Below, one piece after another: positions 1 to 10,818 of a stretch of DNA of 64,000 nt. This DNA comes from Grifola frondosa (lineage: Eukaryota > Basidiomycota > Agaricomycetes > Polyporales > Grifolaceae). The notes under the pieces are model-generated. The model did no database searches and was not told the DNA's origin. It saw nothing but the letters and a program-made list of their open reading frames with translations. How positions within the stretch are numbered: position 1 is the stretch's first letter; the number at the start of each line of letters is the position of its first letter. Where the stretch lies: contig LUGG01000007.1 of NCBI GenBank assembly GCA_001683735.1, positions 1,054,001-1,118,000 on the forward strand. The letters are read 5' to 3'. The position numbers and the translations under genes were made by a program.

Positions 1-340
1 AGTGTGGGCATACGTGTGGCCCATAGATGACATGTCGGACGTGTGGAGTGCCATAAGGTCGTACTTCGATGACACACAGCACGGCTTGCAGTGCTGACGT
101 GCGGGGTCAAGAAATGCTACAACATTGATTGCGTGATCCGCACTCACCTGCATCCATGGTTCATACCACCCACCGCGTGTGCTTCAACGTGCACTGCCGT
201 GCATCGTGCAGCATCGTGTGGCGCCATGTCTTGTCGGGGTCATCCATCGGCGCATCCGTGTACGTGTGCATCGGTGAGCAACCATAGTGGCCGGTGGGCG
301 CAGCAGACGTGCTGCGCTGGTCTTCGGGTGTGGGAAGGCA
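1..340 (+). repeat. fragment of GC-rich repeat family (copy 1)
   Basis: Bases around 231-278 (CTTGTCGGGGTCATCCATCG and the TGCATCGG that follows shortly after) match two other stretches in the same orientation, near 14393-14440 and 40848-40895. Those two lie in long GC-rich, G-biased repeats. The outer limits of this copy cannot be set because the window starts inside it. The open frames here are low-complexity (His/Thr/Ser/Cys-rich) and look like by-products of composition rather than genes. Confidence 0.5.
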
Positions 341-704
341 TGCTCGGCGAGGGACCGATGAAGATAGGAAGGAGGGGATGCAATCCAGAATGAAGGTGGA
401 GAACAGCCAGAGGAAGTACAAATTCACGAGATGATCGCGGTCTGCATGACAGTCGCAAGAGCTAGAGAAGCTATCGCATACGTCTGCGGATGCTTTCCAA
501 GCCATGACAAGGACAAAGGTGGCTGCAGATATAACAGGAGATAGGTAAGTACACAGCAGCCAGATGTGTTGGGAAGGAACAAGTTCAACCAAATAAGCGC
601 CAAGGCTCGGATATGTCAGTCTATCTATCATACATGCCGCACTCAGGAATTGGAGCATTGAGTTTGTCCGATTGGAATGTATGCTTAGCAGTACATATTC
701 GATA
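341..704. other. unassigned stretch next to the hAT gene
   Basis: A minus-strand open frame (757 to 161) crosses this stretch and overlaps the 3' end of the hAT gene. Its product matches no family I recognise. It may be the 3' flank or subterminal DNA of the hAT element; I could not identify terminal inverted repeats or an 8 bp target duplication by eye. Confidence 0.3.
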
Positions 705-3700
705 TTAGTGACTGCTGTCCCTATCATCCTCCGAGTCATCTCCCCCAAGCTCAGCAATAATTCTATCCATCACATGCTCCGCAGACTCTGTATTCTCCTC
801 GAAAAGTTCGCCGAGGATATCACGTTCGTCTGAATGCTGGGTTTCCACCATTGATTCTTCAGAAGTAATCCATCCCGTCGTGAAGTCGAGGCGATCCTTC
901 TTTAGTCCGAACTTGAGAATCTGTAACGCTTCCATCAGTATCGGCTTCATGTGGTTGCGCTTTTTGATATCAGTCTGCACGCTGGAGGAGAATACCCGTT
1001 CACAAGGAACAGAGGAGGCCTGTATGGGTAAATAGTCCATTGCCATCGAAAAGAGAGTGGGGTAAACACATTCACTGATCTGTGCGAAAAATGCCATGCC
1101 TGAGCACTCTAAAATAGAAAAGTTGTGTACGGTGCTCACCTCCCAGAATTTAATGATGTCGGTCCCCTTTGCTGAGAGGGGAGCTGTTGTGTAGGCACTA
1201 TATTCTTGTTCGACAGTCTGCTCTTCGTGGGTGGTGGCGCTACCTTCGATTTCCATATCATCCAGTCCGTACTGTGATGCTAGCATTGTCCAGGCATCGT
1301 GGTCATTTCTGTCCATCCTCGAATCTTCTCCTTGGATGCCAGCAACTATGTCTTCAGAAGCTTTTTTTTTGCGGTACGTAGCCATCTGGGAGTATAACAA
1401 GACTCGATCAGTGTTGCATCCATGCCAGACAGGTTTGACAGATAACTCACCGTCGTTTTGATTTTTTCAATGGCATCTTCAATCCACCCATCCTCCCAGT
1501 GTTCGTGAATCCAAGACAACTTCACCGCAGGATTGAGAACTGGAGTAGTGATGAGATCAAAGACATTCACAGCCAAAAATGTGACGTACGCATTGCAATG
1601 ATGTATGCGGGAGTACCATCCATCCGGGAATAGTATTTCGCAGCCCATTTTAATCCGACGTCGGTGAGATGCCATGCCTTTTTGCCAAGCTTCTCCCACC
1701 GCGTCATAAACATTTCGAAGGAGGGAATTGTACCGCTGAGAATAGGAGTGCGTTCACCGGACATGACCTGCTGCACTGTATGCGGAACCTAGACAGAGTG
1801 AGCGTGAGCACATTACGACGCTGCACGTATGATCACATAAGTGCCCCACTTACCGACAATACAAACTCGATGTTTTGAAGAACCTCCCACTCCTTCGGTG
1901 TCAGTTTTATCGAATCCAGCTTGTAGGTGAAAATATAATGATCGATAGCCTGTATAAAACGTGAGAAATTCAGTAAATCAATATCGTAGGAAAGGATTGA
2001 GCTAACCGGTCACATTTCACGAAGGCGCTTGATTATATGATATACCGAATCCCATCGCATCTTGATGTCGCGCAGCAGCTGCAGATGTCGAAGCTGCACA
2101 ACCTGTGGTGGAATACCGCTTATGAACCACTTCTTGATGTTACCTTGGGTGATCAGTTCATCAAATTGATCACGACGTTGGCCAGATGCACGCAGCGTGC
2201 GGACAATTTCACGACCGAGGGCAATCGGATCTCGTGCAAGCGCCTGCTCGAAGGTCTGCTGATCAGGGTGAGAGGCAGGGAAGTTCGCGACAAATTCGTC
2301 TGCTGCGTCTGCGTACGCGAGGTTAGTGACTTCTTCAATAACATGAGTGGAGCAGATGTTGATAATGTGAAGGAAGCACATAATGTGATTCTCCTTCGCG
2401 TCGAAGGGAATGTCCCTATTCTTCAACAGTTCAGCAAGCTCTTCTAGAAGTGTTCCATTATTTCCAGCGTTGTCGAGCGTAATATGCCCAATCTGCAAAT
2501 CCGAATCAATTGCAAGTAATCTCGTTATCAAAACAATAAGTGCAAACCTTCACAGTGATACCCGCACGATCAAGAAGCTTAAGAACTACCTTCGCAAGAT
2601 TTTGGCTGTTGTGTTTACCGTAAAGTCGGTGAAATGCAATTAGCGCAGCCTTCAAATGCAAACTATGACTCTTCTCGTCTCGCATCATCCAGTGTGCCGT
2701 AATTGCGAGATATCTGCGCAGCTTCATACATGACCAAATATCAGTGGTGAGACTAATCTTGCCGACTGAACGCTGAATTGTGCTCTATTAGTGAAACAAA
2801 ACATTTGAATATTCAGTTAACCTACTGCAAGATCCGCTTTTAGCATTTCGAAGTAGGCCTTCCACGCCGCTATAATCGACTCCCGAATTTTTGTGCGGCG
2901 AGGGATATCGGTTTCATGCAGTTCATCACGTAGATGAAGGAGAAGATCGCAGAACTCACGGCACTCGACAACATTGATTGACTAAGTAAACAATAAGTAT
3001 AAGATAGATAGCGAGCATTAGGAGTAAACGTACCTGATCATCCGCCACAATGAAGTTGATTATATGGCGTATAAAGGACTGTGCGGTGAAAGGCATACAA
3101 TTGGATGGTTCGCTGCCATCTGGCGCTGATGTTGCCTGAGCAGCCTCGCGCACCCTTTGCCGTCTCAACTGCATCTTCCACCCAAACTTCTGGCACGACT
3201 CGATGTACTCCTCTTCATGGTGATTCTCGAGATAAACTTGAAGGCCCGTTCTTGACGTTGAGGGAGAATAATCGAATTTCAGCCCTTTGTACACAATTCC
3301 AGCCTTCCTGGCTTCTTCAAATAGCTTGCTATTAATTGTCGACATCAACAAATTGCACACGAGAACCGGAAAAGGATGAAACTACCTGCAAGGGATGCAA
3401 ATTGTCTGTGACCCTGGCACATTCTTGGTTCCCTTGAGGAAGAAATAGTCGATATCAGTTAATCCATGCTCTTTGGACTTCTCTGATATTGTGGCGGGAG
3501 GTAAGGAAGGTGTGGACTCAGCTGCAGTTGCAGCCGCAGAGCCTGGGACCAAGTTCTTGCTACGCCGCACAGTAGCCCTCTTGCGAGTCTGTTTCTGAGG
3601 TAACACTTGGATCCTAGGGAGACTGTCGTCAGAAAGCGCTATGTCGATCTCTTCCTGAGGGGTTGATGGACCCGGTTGGGGTTGCCTTCGGTATCTCAGC

Positions 3701-3777
3701 TGATTGGCGGCATGAGGATCTTTATCAGGGAGCTCTGAGCTGTTTGAACGAGAGCATCGAGAGGTTCGTTTCACCAT
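705..3777 (-). pseudogene. hAT-family transposase, multi-exon, disrupted
   Basis: DNA transposase that would act in the nucleus on its own terminal repeats. Reading from 3777: an N-terminal region ends in a BED-type zinc finger (CIPC before an intron, then ENHHEEEY near 3210); LTTDIWS near 2740 carries the first catalytic Asp; ITLDNAGNN near 2470 the second; CFLH near 2375 is the C/DxxH motif; the C-terminal dimerisation region has FWEV, YPTLFSMAMDYL and CERVFSS (catalytic Glu) near 1170-980. At least five short introns are visible, for example one ending before IGHITLD and one ending before VLNPAVK. A TGA at 2012-2010 replaces a probable CGA Arg in RLREM-x-P, next to a weakened donor (GTTAGC). 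The full catalytic set is otherwise present, so inactivation looks recent or the stop could be a sequence error. The family assignment is firm. Confidence 0.9.
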
Positions 3778-4519
3778 GAGTCTTGCAGTGGTGGACTGCG
3801 TCTCGATGTCAGTGAGCTTTTATGCAATGTGCGGAACATTATCCTCACATCTGAAACATCCAAATGATTGATGCGACGTACCTCAAGGGCAACGCGTGTA
3901 CAAGACGCAAGCTTTGATAACAATACAATATGTAAATTCAAGTGTAAAAAAGCAGAACATACACTGACACTCACATGTACAATTTGTCCATCATCTCCTT
4001 TGGCGAGGTCTACCGCACGATCAGAAATTTTCATCTCCATCTTTGATGCATACAGGGCTTAAGCGATGACATGCATTCTATGATATAGTGGAAAGCAATG
4101 TAAAATGTCTAGAGGTGCTGACTATGCAACCCGTCAATGTGCAAGACATGCTCGAATGATATCAAAGCAGCTCACCTTTTTTGTAATAGATCCGCATCCT
4201 GCAGCTCTGGCGCCGCGGGTCGCGGGATGCCGGGGGACTTTCCGCATCGAACCTCTCGTCGTCCGTGACCATAGTACCAGAAAAACAGTGATGTCAGTGA
4301 CGGATGTAGCATGAGGGTTGGTGATGTCAGCTCGAACCGCAGGCTGTAGCGGTGGCTGGCTGCAGTCACAATAGCGGGCAGTACCATGACAGTCGGGATA
4401 TCGATATGTGTCGTGCGCCGCCTAAGCTCCTTCTGACTGAGAAGACCATCCTGCAGGATTCCTTCAGCACAATGCAGCTCCCGTGTGGCATCACCAGAAC
4501 GGGTGCATGGTGTACACCT
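3778..4519 (-). other. unassigned, possible coding remnants
   Basis: Two minus-strand frames (4040-3771, 89 codons; 4387-4172, 71 codons) read as ordinary protein but match no family I can name. They lie between the end of the STE6-like fragment and the start of the hAT gene, so they may be further captured fragments or hAT 5' flank. No RNA gene or repeat was recognised here. Confidence 0.3.
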
Positions 4520-6185
4520 GCTGGATTCATGAAGTCAGCGACACGTCGAACATCCAGTTTCCTAAAGTCAGTGGATGGAAAGTGGAAGGGGCAATGCTCT
4601 GATGTCTCAGCGCAAAGATGTCTGAGGTTATGGTCTCGAGCTCCTCCTGTTTCTCTGTGTCCTGCTGCTCAAATATGGCCCCAAGCGGAACCGTCGAATC
4701 TTCCTGCTCCTCCTTGCCCAACTGGAATCCGCCCGTAGAGTCTTGGATGGCAGCCATCTGACAAAATTCGCTATCCGAACATTCCTCCAGCGTGTGACGG
4801 AAGCCTTGCTCCACCAGCTGACCCTCCTTCAACATGTGCACGAATTCGTCCTCCCGATCTGGGAAAAGTCATGGGTGACGATGACGTTGGTCATGTTGTG
4901 CCACCAATGCTTGATCGCTTCGAAGACCAAGATGCGGGACGTCGCGTCCAGCACGGATGTTGCTTCATCTGCAAAGGAAAAAAATAAGTAAACGAGAGGA
5001 GAACAGAAGGCATAGTAAGCGCACCGAGATAAGTAATGTAGGATTGCACAAAAGTGCACGCGCAATTGCCAACGCTGCTTCCGGCTACCAGACAGATTCT
5101 TCACTTCTCCAACCCCAAGCTGCATATTGGCCCATCAGGGAGGTCTCTGACAAATTCGTGATGAGCACCGCACGACGACATGCAGCAATGACCTCCTCGC
5201 AGGAGACCTCCGCTGGTTTGTGCATGCTCCCGGGATGCCGATCGCAACGTTCTCGTGCACGCTACCATCAAATAGGATGCAGCCTTGTGAAATGCCTGAC
5301 GCGTGCGATCGCATCCACTCCTCGTCGAGGAATGCCAAATCGTCCCTTGCTTTGGCTCATACATCCGTAGGAGTAGCTGCGCAAGCGTTGATTTCCCGGA
5401 ACCCGAACCGCGGACGATAAAGGATGTCTCTTGAGGCGGCAGGAACATGGAGATGTTTTTGAGGACCGGGACCATAGGACGAGACAGATATGCGAATGAG
5501 GCACTCCAAGTGGCCCCTGCAGTTGGCCGGCCGAATCCCACGGAAAGAAGAGGTAGGGCTCTGTGTGATCTTCAACAGTCCATATTGTGGCGCCTCATCC
5601 TCTGAGTGCGCGAGATCGATGAGTGCAGCCATGTCGAACTTGCCCTTGGCCAACACGAGCAGCTGCGGGATCTCCATTTGAAGATTGCTCACAGCAATGA
5701 GGCATGCCCAGAAAATAGCCATGACGGCACCTGTACTCAGATGCCCAGCCAGCACGAGCCGTGCGCCAAACCAAAAGTCCTGCACGAACATGGCCATGGA
5801 TGCAAATTGTGCAGCAGCAGAGCTCGCGCCTCACACTGCGTGGCAAATCCGAGCTAGAGATGGAGTGAGGGTGGTATGTTCGTGCATCTGGGTGGTGAAA
5901 GCCTTGACAATGGCGATGCTGGCTATGGCATGATTGACGAGAGATGCGGCAGAGGCAGTGTGGGTGCACTCTGCTGGAGAGCAGGGCCAACGAGTGCTTG
6001 GGAGATGCCCCGAATGAGGACCAGCGCAGGAACAGTCAAGAGGATGATGAGGGTAAGCGACCAAGAGTGTGCGAGGGCGACAGACAAGGCAGCAAAGGCA
6101 GGTGGTCGTGTACTGCAATACCATCCCCGCAGCAAGCGAAGATGCCACGCAGATCTCGTCTGCCTCTCTACAGATACACATTCGA
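4520..6185 (-). pseudogene. STE6-like ABC exporter fragment (TMD1 end + NBD1)
   Basis: Part of a full-size fungal ABC exporter of the a-factor/lipopeptide pheromone type, a plasma-membrane peptide pump. From about 6180 the reading is EADEICVASSLAAGMV (transmembrane domain 1), SLTLIILLTVPALVLI, VNHAIASIAIVKAFT, then FWFGARLVLAGHLSTGAVMA and PQLLVLAKGKFDM. The first nucleotide-binding domain follows: Walker A GSGSGKST near 5410, Q-loop SQGCILFDGSVHENV near 5290, a degenerate signature LSGSRKQR near 5090, then an intron, DEATSVLD near 4960 and the H-loop IVTHDFSQI near 4880. The linker after NBD1 ends at TLGNWMFDV near 4540, typical of STE6. The N-terminus, TMD2 and NBD2 are absent, and several frame changes are needed. 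It begins within about 70 bp of the FAS fragment, with no promoter between. A mating-pheromone role applies to the source gene, not to this copy. Confidence 0.85.
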
Positions 6186-6211
6186 CCAATATACGTGAGA
6201 TCTATGTGTTC

Positions 6212-7091
6212 TTAAAGAAGATGGGCGACGCACCTTGCCACCATCTTTGTAGAGTTGTAGAGGGGCGGTTGGCCCAGGACTTCGCGACAGTTATCGATGA
6301 GTTGCTGCCCAAACTGCTTCGTCAGCTTGTAGTTCTCGCCACAGTTATGATCGCATTGGTTGATGTAGTACTGAATGTATGTTACCAACTCAGGACCCGC
6401 GGGATTCATGATAGCGATACAACAAGTGATTTCTCGGGCGACAGTCATCAAGCGGCCAAAAGCTATCAGATCCAAGCTCTTCTAGAGGAGCTTCTTCGCC
6501 CTTTTCCGGAGCGGACGAGAATTCGAGCTAAAGATCACCAAAGATCTCGTTTTGCACAGTCGATTTCCCGAAAAATTCTGACAGACTTCGAAAGAGGGAT
6601 TTCGTCGACTCGCTTCTTGAGCTTCCGAGCGACAATGGCGGTGAGAATGTCGACGGCCTTCGATGAAACATCTTCTATGCTTGTGGCGGCAGTCACAGCC
6701 AGAGCTGGGACAAGCGATGGCGTCGAAGCAATGGGAGCCGCAGTGGGCATGGCGGAAGTCTCGACTGGAGAGGAATCTGCAGCAGGAGCCTCAAGTTCAT
6801 CCTTGAACTGGTAGTACACCTCCTTCGTGTGCTTGGCATGGCACAGGATAATACGAGCATGGCCGACCGACTCATCTTGAACCTCGTATCTGGCCTTTGA
6901 ATAGGGTTATTGATGCCATGCCGGTGAGCGTGGGTGAAGGACCCATCTCGATGAACCATTTTAAGCCGTAACGAGTGAAAAGGATGTCTTGTGTCTCTAC
7001 CCACTGGACTGGCGACGCGAACTGATAGGCCAACAATTCGACAAGAATGATGTATGCTAGTTTCTGCCTATCTTCGATGGATCCCGATTGA
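6212..7091 (-). pseudogene. fungal fatty acid synthase, alpha region fragment (MPT tail, ACP, start of KR)
   Basis: Part of cytosolic type I fatty acid synthase. Near 7060 the reading is LAYIILVELLAYQFASPV, then VETQDILFTRYG and EMGPSPTLTGMAS, the conserved start of the alpha chain. A Pro/Ala linker follows, then the acyl-carrier domain (SSKAVDILTAIVARKLKK, GKSTVQNEI carrying the phosphopantetheine Ser, LEFSSAPEKGEE). Near 6370-6250 come YINQCD, GENYKLTKQFGQQLIDNCRE and QPPLY, the approach to the ketoreductase. A TAG at 6530-6528 replaces a likely CAG Gln, and at least one frameshift lies before GKST. The upstream end stops at a mobile-element boundary (7092). The missing upstream codons are at 29.07-29.84 kb. 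The downstream end runs straight into the STE6-like fragment. Confidence 0.88.
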
Positions 7092-7680
7092 TTACGATTG
7101 ATGAGGAACGAATTAATCGTTATTATAGGCGAGGTCCCCAGCCAAATCTTGTAATGCACTTTTCATCGCAAAAGCCGTGGGAAAGTTTTTTCAATACAAA
7201 ATTTGTATCCGTGGGAACAAAATTTCGAGGTTAGGGTTACGATCCAATACAACCACATAACAAATCTGTTCTTACTCAGTAAGAAAATGTTGTATGTGAG
7301 GTTCTTACTTTTCTTATCGGGTGGCTGAGAAAATCATACAGAGATAAAACATATGTCAGATGCACGTGATCTTTGTCATGCCTCTAATTGCAAAACAAAT
7401 GTTTTGCATGATAAAACATGACATAAAACATATCATCAATGTTTTTGGAAGTCAGTGTGATGCTATGACATATGTTGTGGAAGGAGCAAAACATATGTGA
7501 TCATAAACCTGACATATCCCAAAAAGGCAGGGCATTGAGCGCCTACTACAAGAAGTGCTAAACACGTCATCTGAAGTATTGATTATCAATCCATCTATTA
7601 TATGTTACAAATAAGTAATTATAGAGTTACCATATTAATGGTTGACATTTATAAATGTGAATGTACAGGTTGAATTGATG
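7092..7680 (-). mobile_element. R1 element copy A: non-autonomous relative of the Helitron 3' end
   Basis: Begins on the plus strand with TTACGATTGATGAGGAACGA. The same sequence recurs at 10819, 36111 and 54789. Read on the minus strand it ends in a hairpin (AACGA-TTAAT-TCGTT) followed by the 13 nt CCTCATCAATCGT. The body shares stretches with the tail of the big Helitron (for example AATCCATCTATTATA, ACAAATAAGTAA and GACATTTATAAAT), so it is a diverged non-autonomous member of that group. It abuts the broken FAS reading frame at 7091. This copy is almost identical to the one at 54.8-55.8 kb, including the array that follows. Confidence 0.75.
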
Positions 7681-8110
7681 TTATGGAAAACATACCACAT
7701 TTGGTATGTTTGATTTCAGCCACCATATCTTTTTTCCTCCATTCCTCCCTCAATTCTTCACGGATTCTCTTCATATTAGATTCGTCGGAAAGCGCCCATT
7801 TGGTAGTGTTCAAATATATAAATTATTCCTTATTCTATGACAATAAAAACATACCATTCTGGGCAGCCACCCCAGAATGTTCTGCTGAATTCCCCCCCCA
7901 AATATTCACCAAATCTCTTGATTTTTTCATCCCCTTGGTCGCATATACTACCTATTTATGTTCTGAGTTTTATTTGTTAGAACATGTCACAGAAAACATA
8001 CCACTTCTGGTGGGTGCAGGCTCAGCCACACCAGAATTCCTCCCCTTGCCCCTCCATCAGTTCTCCATCAAATTTCTTCATTTAACATTCCTCTTACTCT
8101 CATTGATGTA
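7681..8110. repeat. three-unit CATACCA / CCAGAA array (copy 1)
   Basis: Three diverged units of roughly 150 bp start at about 7687, 7850 and 7997. Each opens with AAAACATACCA, then TTTGG or TTCTGG, a short spacer with GCCAC, CCAGAATT (or TATG in the first unit) and a pyrimidine-rich tail such as CCTCCCTCAATTCTTCA. The first half of each unit is a small imperfect palindrome (CATACCA...TGGTATG; TTCTGG...CCAGAA). The same order recurs at 8600-9000, 41925-42310 and 55386-55800. No convincing protein is encoded; the open frames are Phe/Leu/Ser-rich. Confidence 0.7.
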
Positions 8111-8206
8111 CTCTTCAATATTATTTACAATATAAACCCCCATACCACAATCAATTTTCGTCTCCCCCTGCTTTGCTGGCTGGTATCCACCCCAGATTTA
8201 GAAATT

Positions 8207-8301
8207 AATACTGCACCAATTCATGTATATGAGGAGTCGTCTGAAAGCTAGAATTTACCCAAAGAAGACGACGTTTACGCGAAGCGAATCGGTGCAGTAT
8301 T
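8207..8301. other. stem-loop with 16 bp arms
   Basis: AATACTGCACCAATTC at 8207-8222 pairs with GAATCGGTGCAGTATT at 8286-8301, with one mismatch in 16. Inside, GTCGTCT (8236-8242) pairs with AGACGAC (8266-8272). A homologous position at about 9123-9213 keeps the outer stem with a different sequence, which suggests the pairing itself is maintained. It lies just downstream of the CATACCA array. Confidence 0.6.
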
Positions 8302-8599
8302 CGCCTTGCAGCAGTCAGATGTCTAATGTGCGAAGTAGCCCGGTGGCTACAATGCATAGGCCGGTCTGGACCAATGACATAGTAGCAGTCATCGACGAGC
8401 CAATTTTGACCCATCAACGACCGCTACTTAGTCATCATCTGAGATCCTTCATCATAAGCACTTTTTAAGACATTAAATTAAATTAAATTCAAATAATTAC
8501 AGCCCATGTCAAATGTCGAATATTTGACATATTAATTGTCTCCACTCCCTCATTACTTATATGCTCATGCTAGACATCTACACTCATGCTCACAATCAC
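8302..8599. other. element-internal DNA, related to the GTCGTCGACG family
   Basis: Contains CCCGGTGGCTACAATGCATA followed by GGCCGGTCTGGACCAATGAC. These resemble the segment flanking the CGTCGACG hairpins at 15.2-15.4 kb and 41.8-41.9 kb (GGCCGGTCTAGCCTGATGAC). It is probably a diverged piece of the same composite element. No gene recognised. Confidence 0.4.
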
Positions 8600-9060
8600 C
8601 GCCATACCATACCATTGTGCTTGCTATATTTGTTTCAGCCACCATATGTTGTTTTCCATATTGCTTTCTCAATTCTTCACAGAATTTTATGATCTTGGGC
8701 TGTCTGAAAGCGATCATTTGGAGATTTAGAATACATTAACAACTTTGTGTGATAGTAAAATAAAAACATACCATTCTGGACAATTCCACCAGAATGTTTT
8801 CCTGAATTCCTCCCTCAAATCTTACCAAATCTCTTGATTCCTTTATTCCCTTGGTTGCCTTAATGTCCCATTTGAGTTATAAATTTATTTTGGCAGAATA
8901 TGTGACATAAAACATACCATTTCTGGTGGGTGCAGGCTCAGCCACACCAGAATTCCTCCCATCCTCCTCCCTCAATACTTCATATTCTCTTCATTTAACA
9001 TTCCCCTTAGTCCTACATATGTGTAGTTCAATTTTATGTACAGTAGATAGCCACAAACAA
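8600..9060. repeat. three-unit CATACCA / CCAGAA array (copy 2)
   Basis: A diverged second set of the same three units, starting at about 8605, 8767 and 8916, in the same order and spacing as copy 1. The last unit (ACATACCATTTCTGGTGGGT ... CCACACCAGAATTCCTCCC) is the best preserved and is also the outer end of the fold-back described next. Confidence 0.65.
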
Positions 9061-10200
9061 TGATAAAATTTCGTCTCCTCCTGCTTTGCTAGCAGGATCC
9101 CTCCTAATTTGGGAAATGAATATTGGACAGAATCTGGAGCAAAGTGCACCCTCTGAGAGGTGTATTTTATCCAATAAGGCGATGTTTATGTGAAAGATTC
9201 TGTCTGGTACTTGCTTCAGGACACACACAACAACCTTGGGTGACAGTTGCCACACTGATCACCCAATATCCTTCTGCTCAGTTGCTCTTTTTTTATGCTC
9301 ATTTTTGAATACATTTTCCATTATATATAGCTCTTAGACACATATTCTATCTTACTGTTTAATGCATATTTGATAATGCTGCATCCCAAACACTGAAATG
9401 TGATGCCCCCCTGCTAGGGATTTTTCTGGCAGCTTTGAAGATATAAAAAGTGCCATAGATATAGTACTCATATAGCTCTACAATATACAATAAACTTCAC
9501 AACAATCCATGAGGGAGTGGGGGAGATATGGGGAAAATACCCAATTGTGGCTGAAACCTCCATACTGCTGTACCAGACTCAAGTCACCTACAGTGAATCA
9601 GGATTCCTCAATGGTTCCCTCAATTCCTCATCAATATTTATGATCTTGGACTTGTTTGGAAGCTATTATATTCCTTTATCCTATCCTGTCATCCGATCTT
9701 TTATTATATTTCATGTAGTAGTACAATTGTATAATCTACAGGGGAAGCTGATCAGGATTTCACAATATGGGGTCATCTATGATAAGCATTATGTGTGGCT
9801 CATAATGATGCCACAATACAAAGGAATACACCACAAAGGTCCGCTTGAAATTAGGGGCAAATCCCATTCAGGAAGGACAGAGGAAATGCTTCAGCCACCC
9901 CTGAATACTGCTTTGTGTGCTCTGAGGTGAGCACTGGACAGAATCTTTCCACCTCTCAGAGGGTGCACTTTGCTCCAGATTCTGTCCAATATTCATTTCC
10001 CAAATTAGGAGGGATCCCTGCTAGCAAAGCAGGAGGAGACGAAATTTTATCATTGTTTGTGGCTATCTACTGTACATAAAATTGAACTACACATATGTAG
10101 GACTAAGGGGAATGTTAAATGAAGAGAATTGATGAAGTATTGAGGGAGGAGAATGGGAGGAATTCTGGTGTGGCTGAGCCTGCACCCACCAGAAATGGTA
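8932..10200. repeat. fold-back: long inverted repeat with about 790 bp spacer
   Basis: The left arm (8932-9163) runs from TACCATTTCTGGTGGGTGCA to CACCCTCTGAGAGGTG. The right arm (9951-10200) is nearly its reverse complement, from CCTCTCAGAGGGTGC to TGCACCCACCAGAAATGGTA; only a few differences are visible by eye. The spacer (9164-9950) contains a plus-strand open frame (9517-9930) of unknown product and no recognisable domain. Such a structure can arise from inverted duplication or a fold-back transposon. If transcribed it would form long double-stranded RNA. Confidence 0.75.
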
Positions 10201-10818
10201 GTTGAAAGCAAGCTTGCTAAGCTTTTCTCAACCCTGCTGCATCCAGGTGAGGGGCTTTCACTGAGAGTTCATGCTGGAGCAGAAATAATGAGTTGCAGTG
10301 ATACTCTCTTGCCAACTCTGACCTTTAAAATACCTAATATGTATCCTACAAATTGTCAAGTCAGTAGCAATGAGATATAGTGTGAATGGGCTCCCAATTT
10401 CTTGCATAAGTCCCTTGCACTAATCTGAATGGTTAATTGTACTTACAAGTTGCAAGTGAATCATGTGTCTTGGAGGGTTGGAAAATGCAAAACAATATAA
10501 AAGGAATGCTTAACAATGTAGTTTCTCCATGTGCTCCATGCATATCATAACTAATGAGGTCTTCATGATCACAGAGTTTGCAGTTACAGTTTGTATAACA
10601 GTCTACATGTTGTCGTGCACCAAATTGGATTGGTACTCGAACATGGCAATGTAACCATTGATCAGCACATCTCAAATCTGGCACCACTAGCATCTCATAC
10701 TCATTAGGAAAGGATATCAATATTCAAGTAATCCTACAAAAGAAGTACTACATAGAATCAGATCTATACTACTTCTTCAGGCCCAAAAGAAATCCTCATC
10801 CTCCCTAAATATAGTAGT
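10201..10818. other. unassigned; one Cys/His-containing open frame
   Basis: A minus-strand frame (10720-10433, 95 codons) reads LHCHVRVPIQFGARQHVD and CNCKLCDHEDLIS, which looks protein-like with possible metal-binding Cys/His spacing, but I cannot name a family. Nothing else recognised. Confidence 0.3.

Noticed and set aside
6872..7159. FAS alpha fragment with start codon at 7159
   Set aside because: The first 22 codons lie in the R1 mobile element; similarity to FAS begins only after about 7085.
7683..8135. 150-codon plus-strand frame in the CATACCA array
   Set aside because: Low-complexity Phe/Leu/Ser text that follows the non-coding repeat units; the homologous frame in other copies is not conserved.
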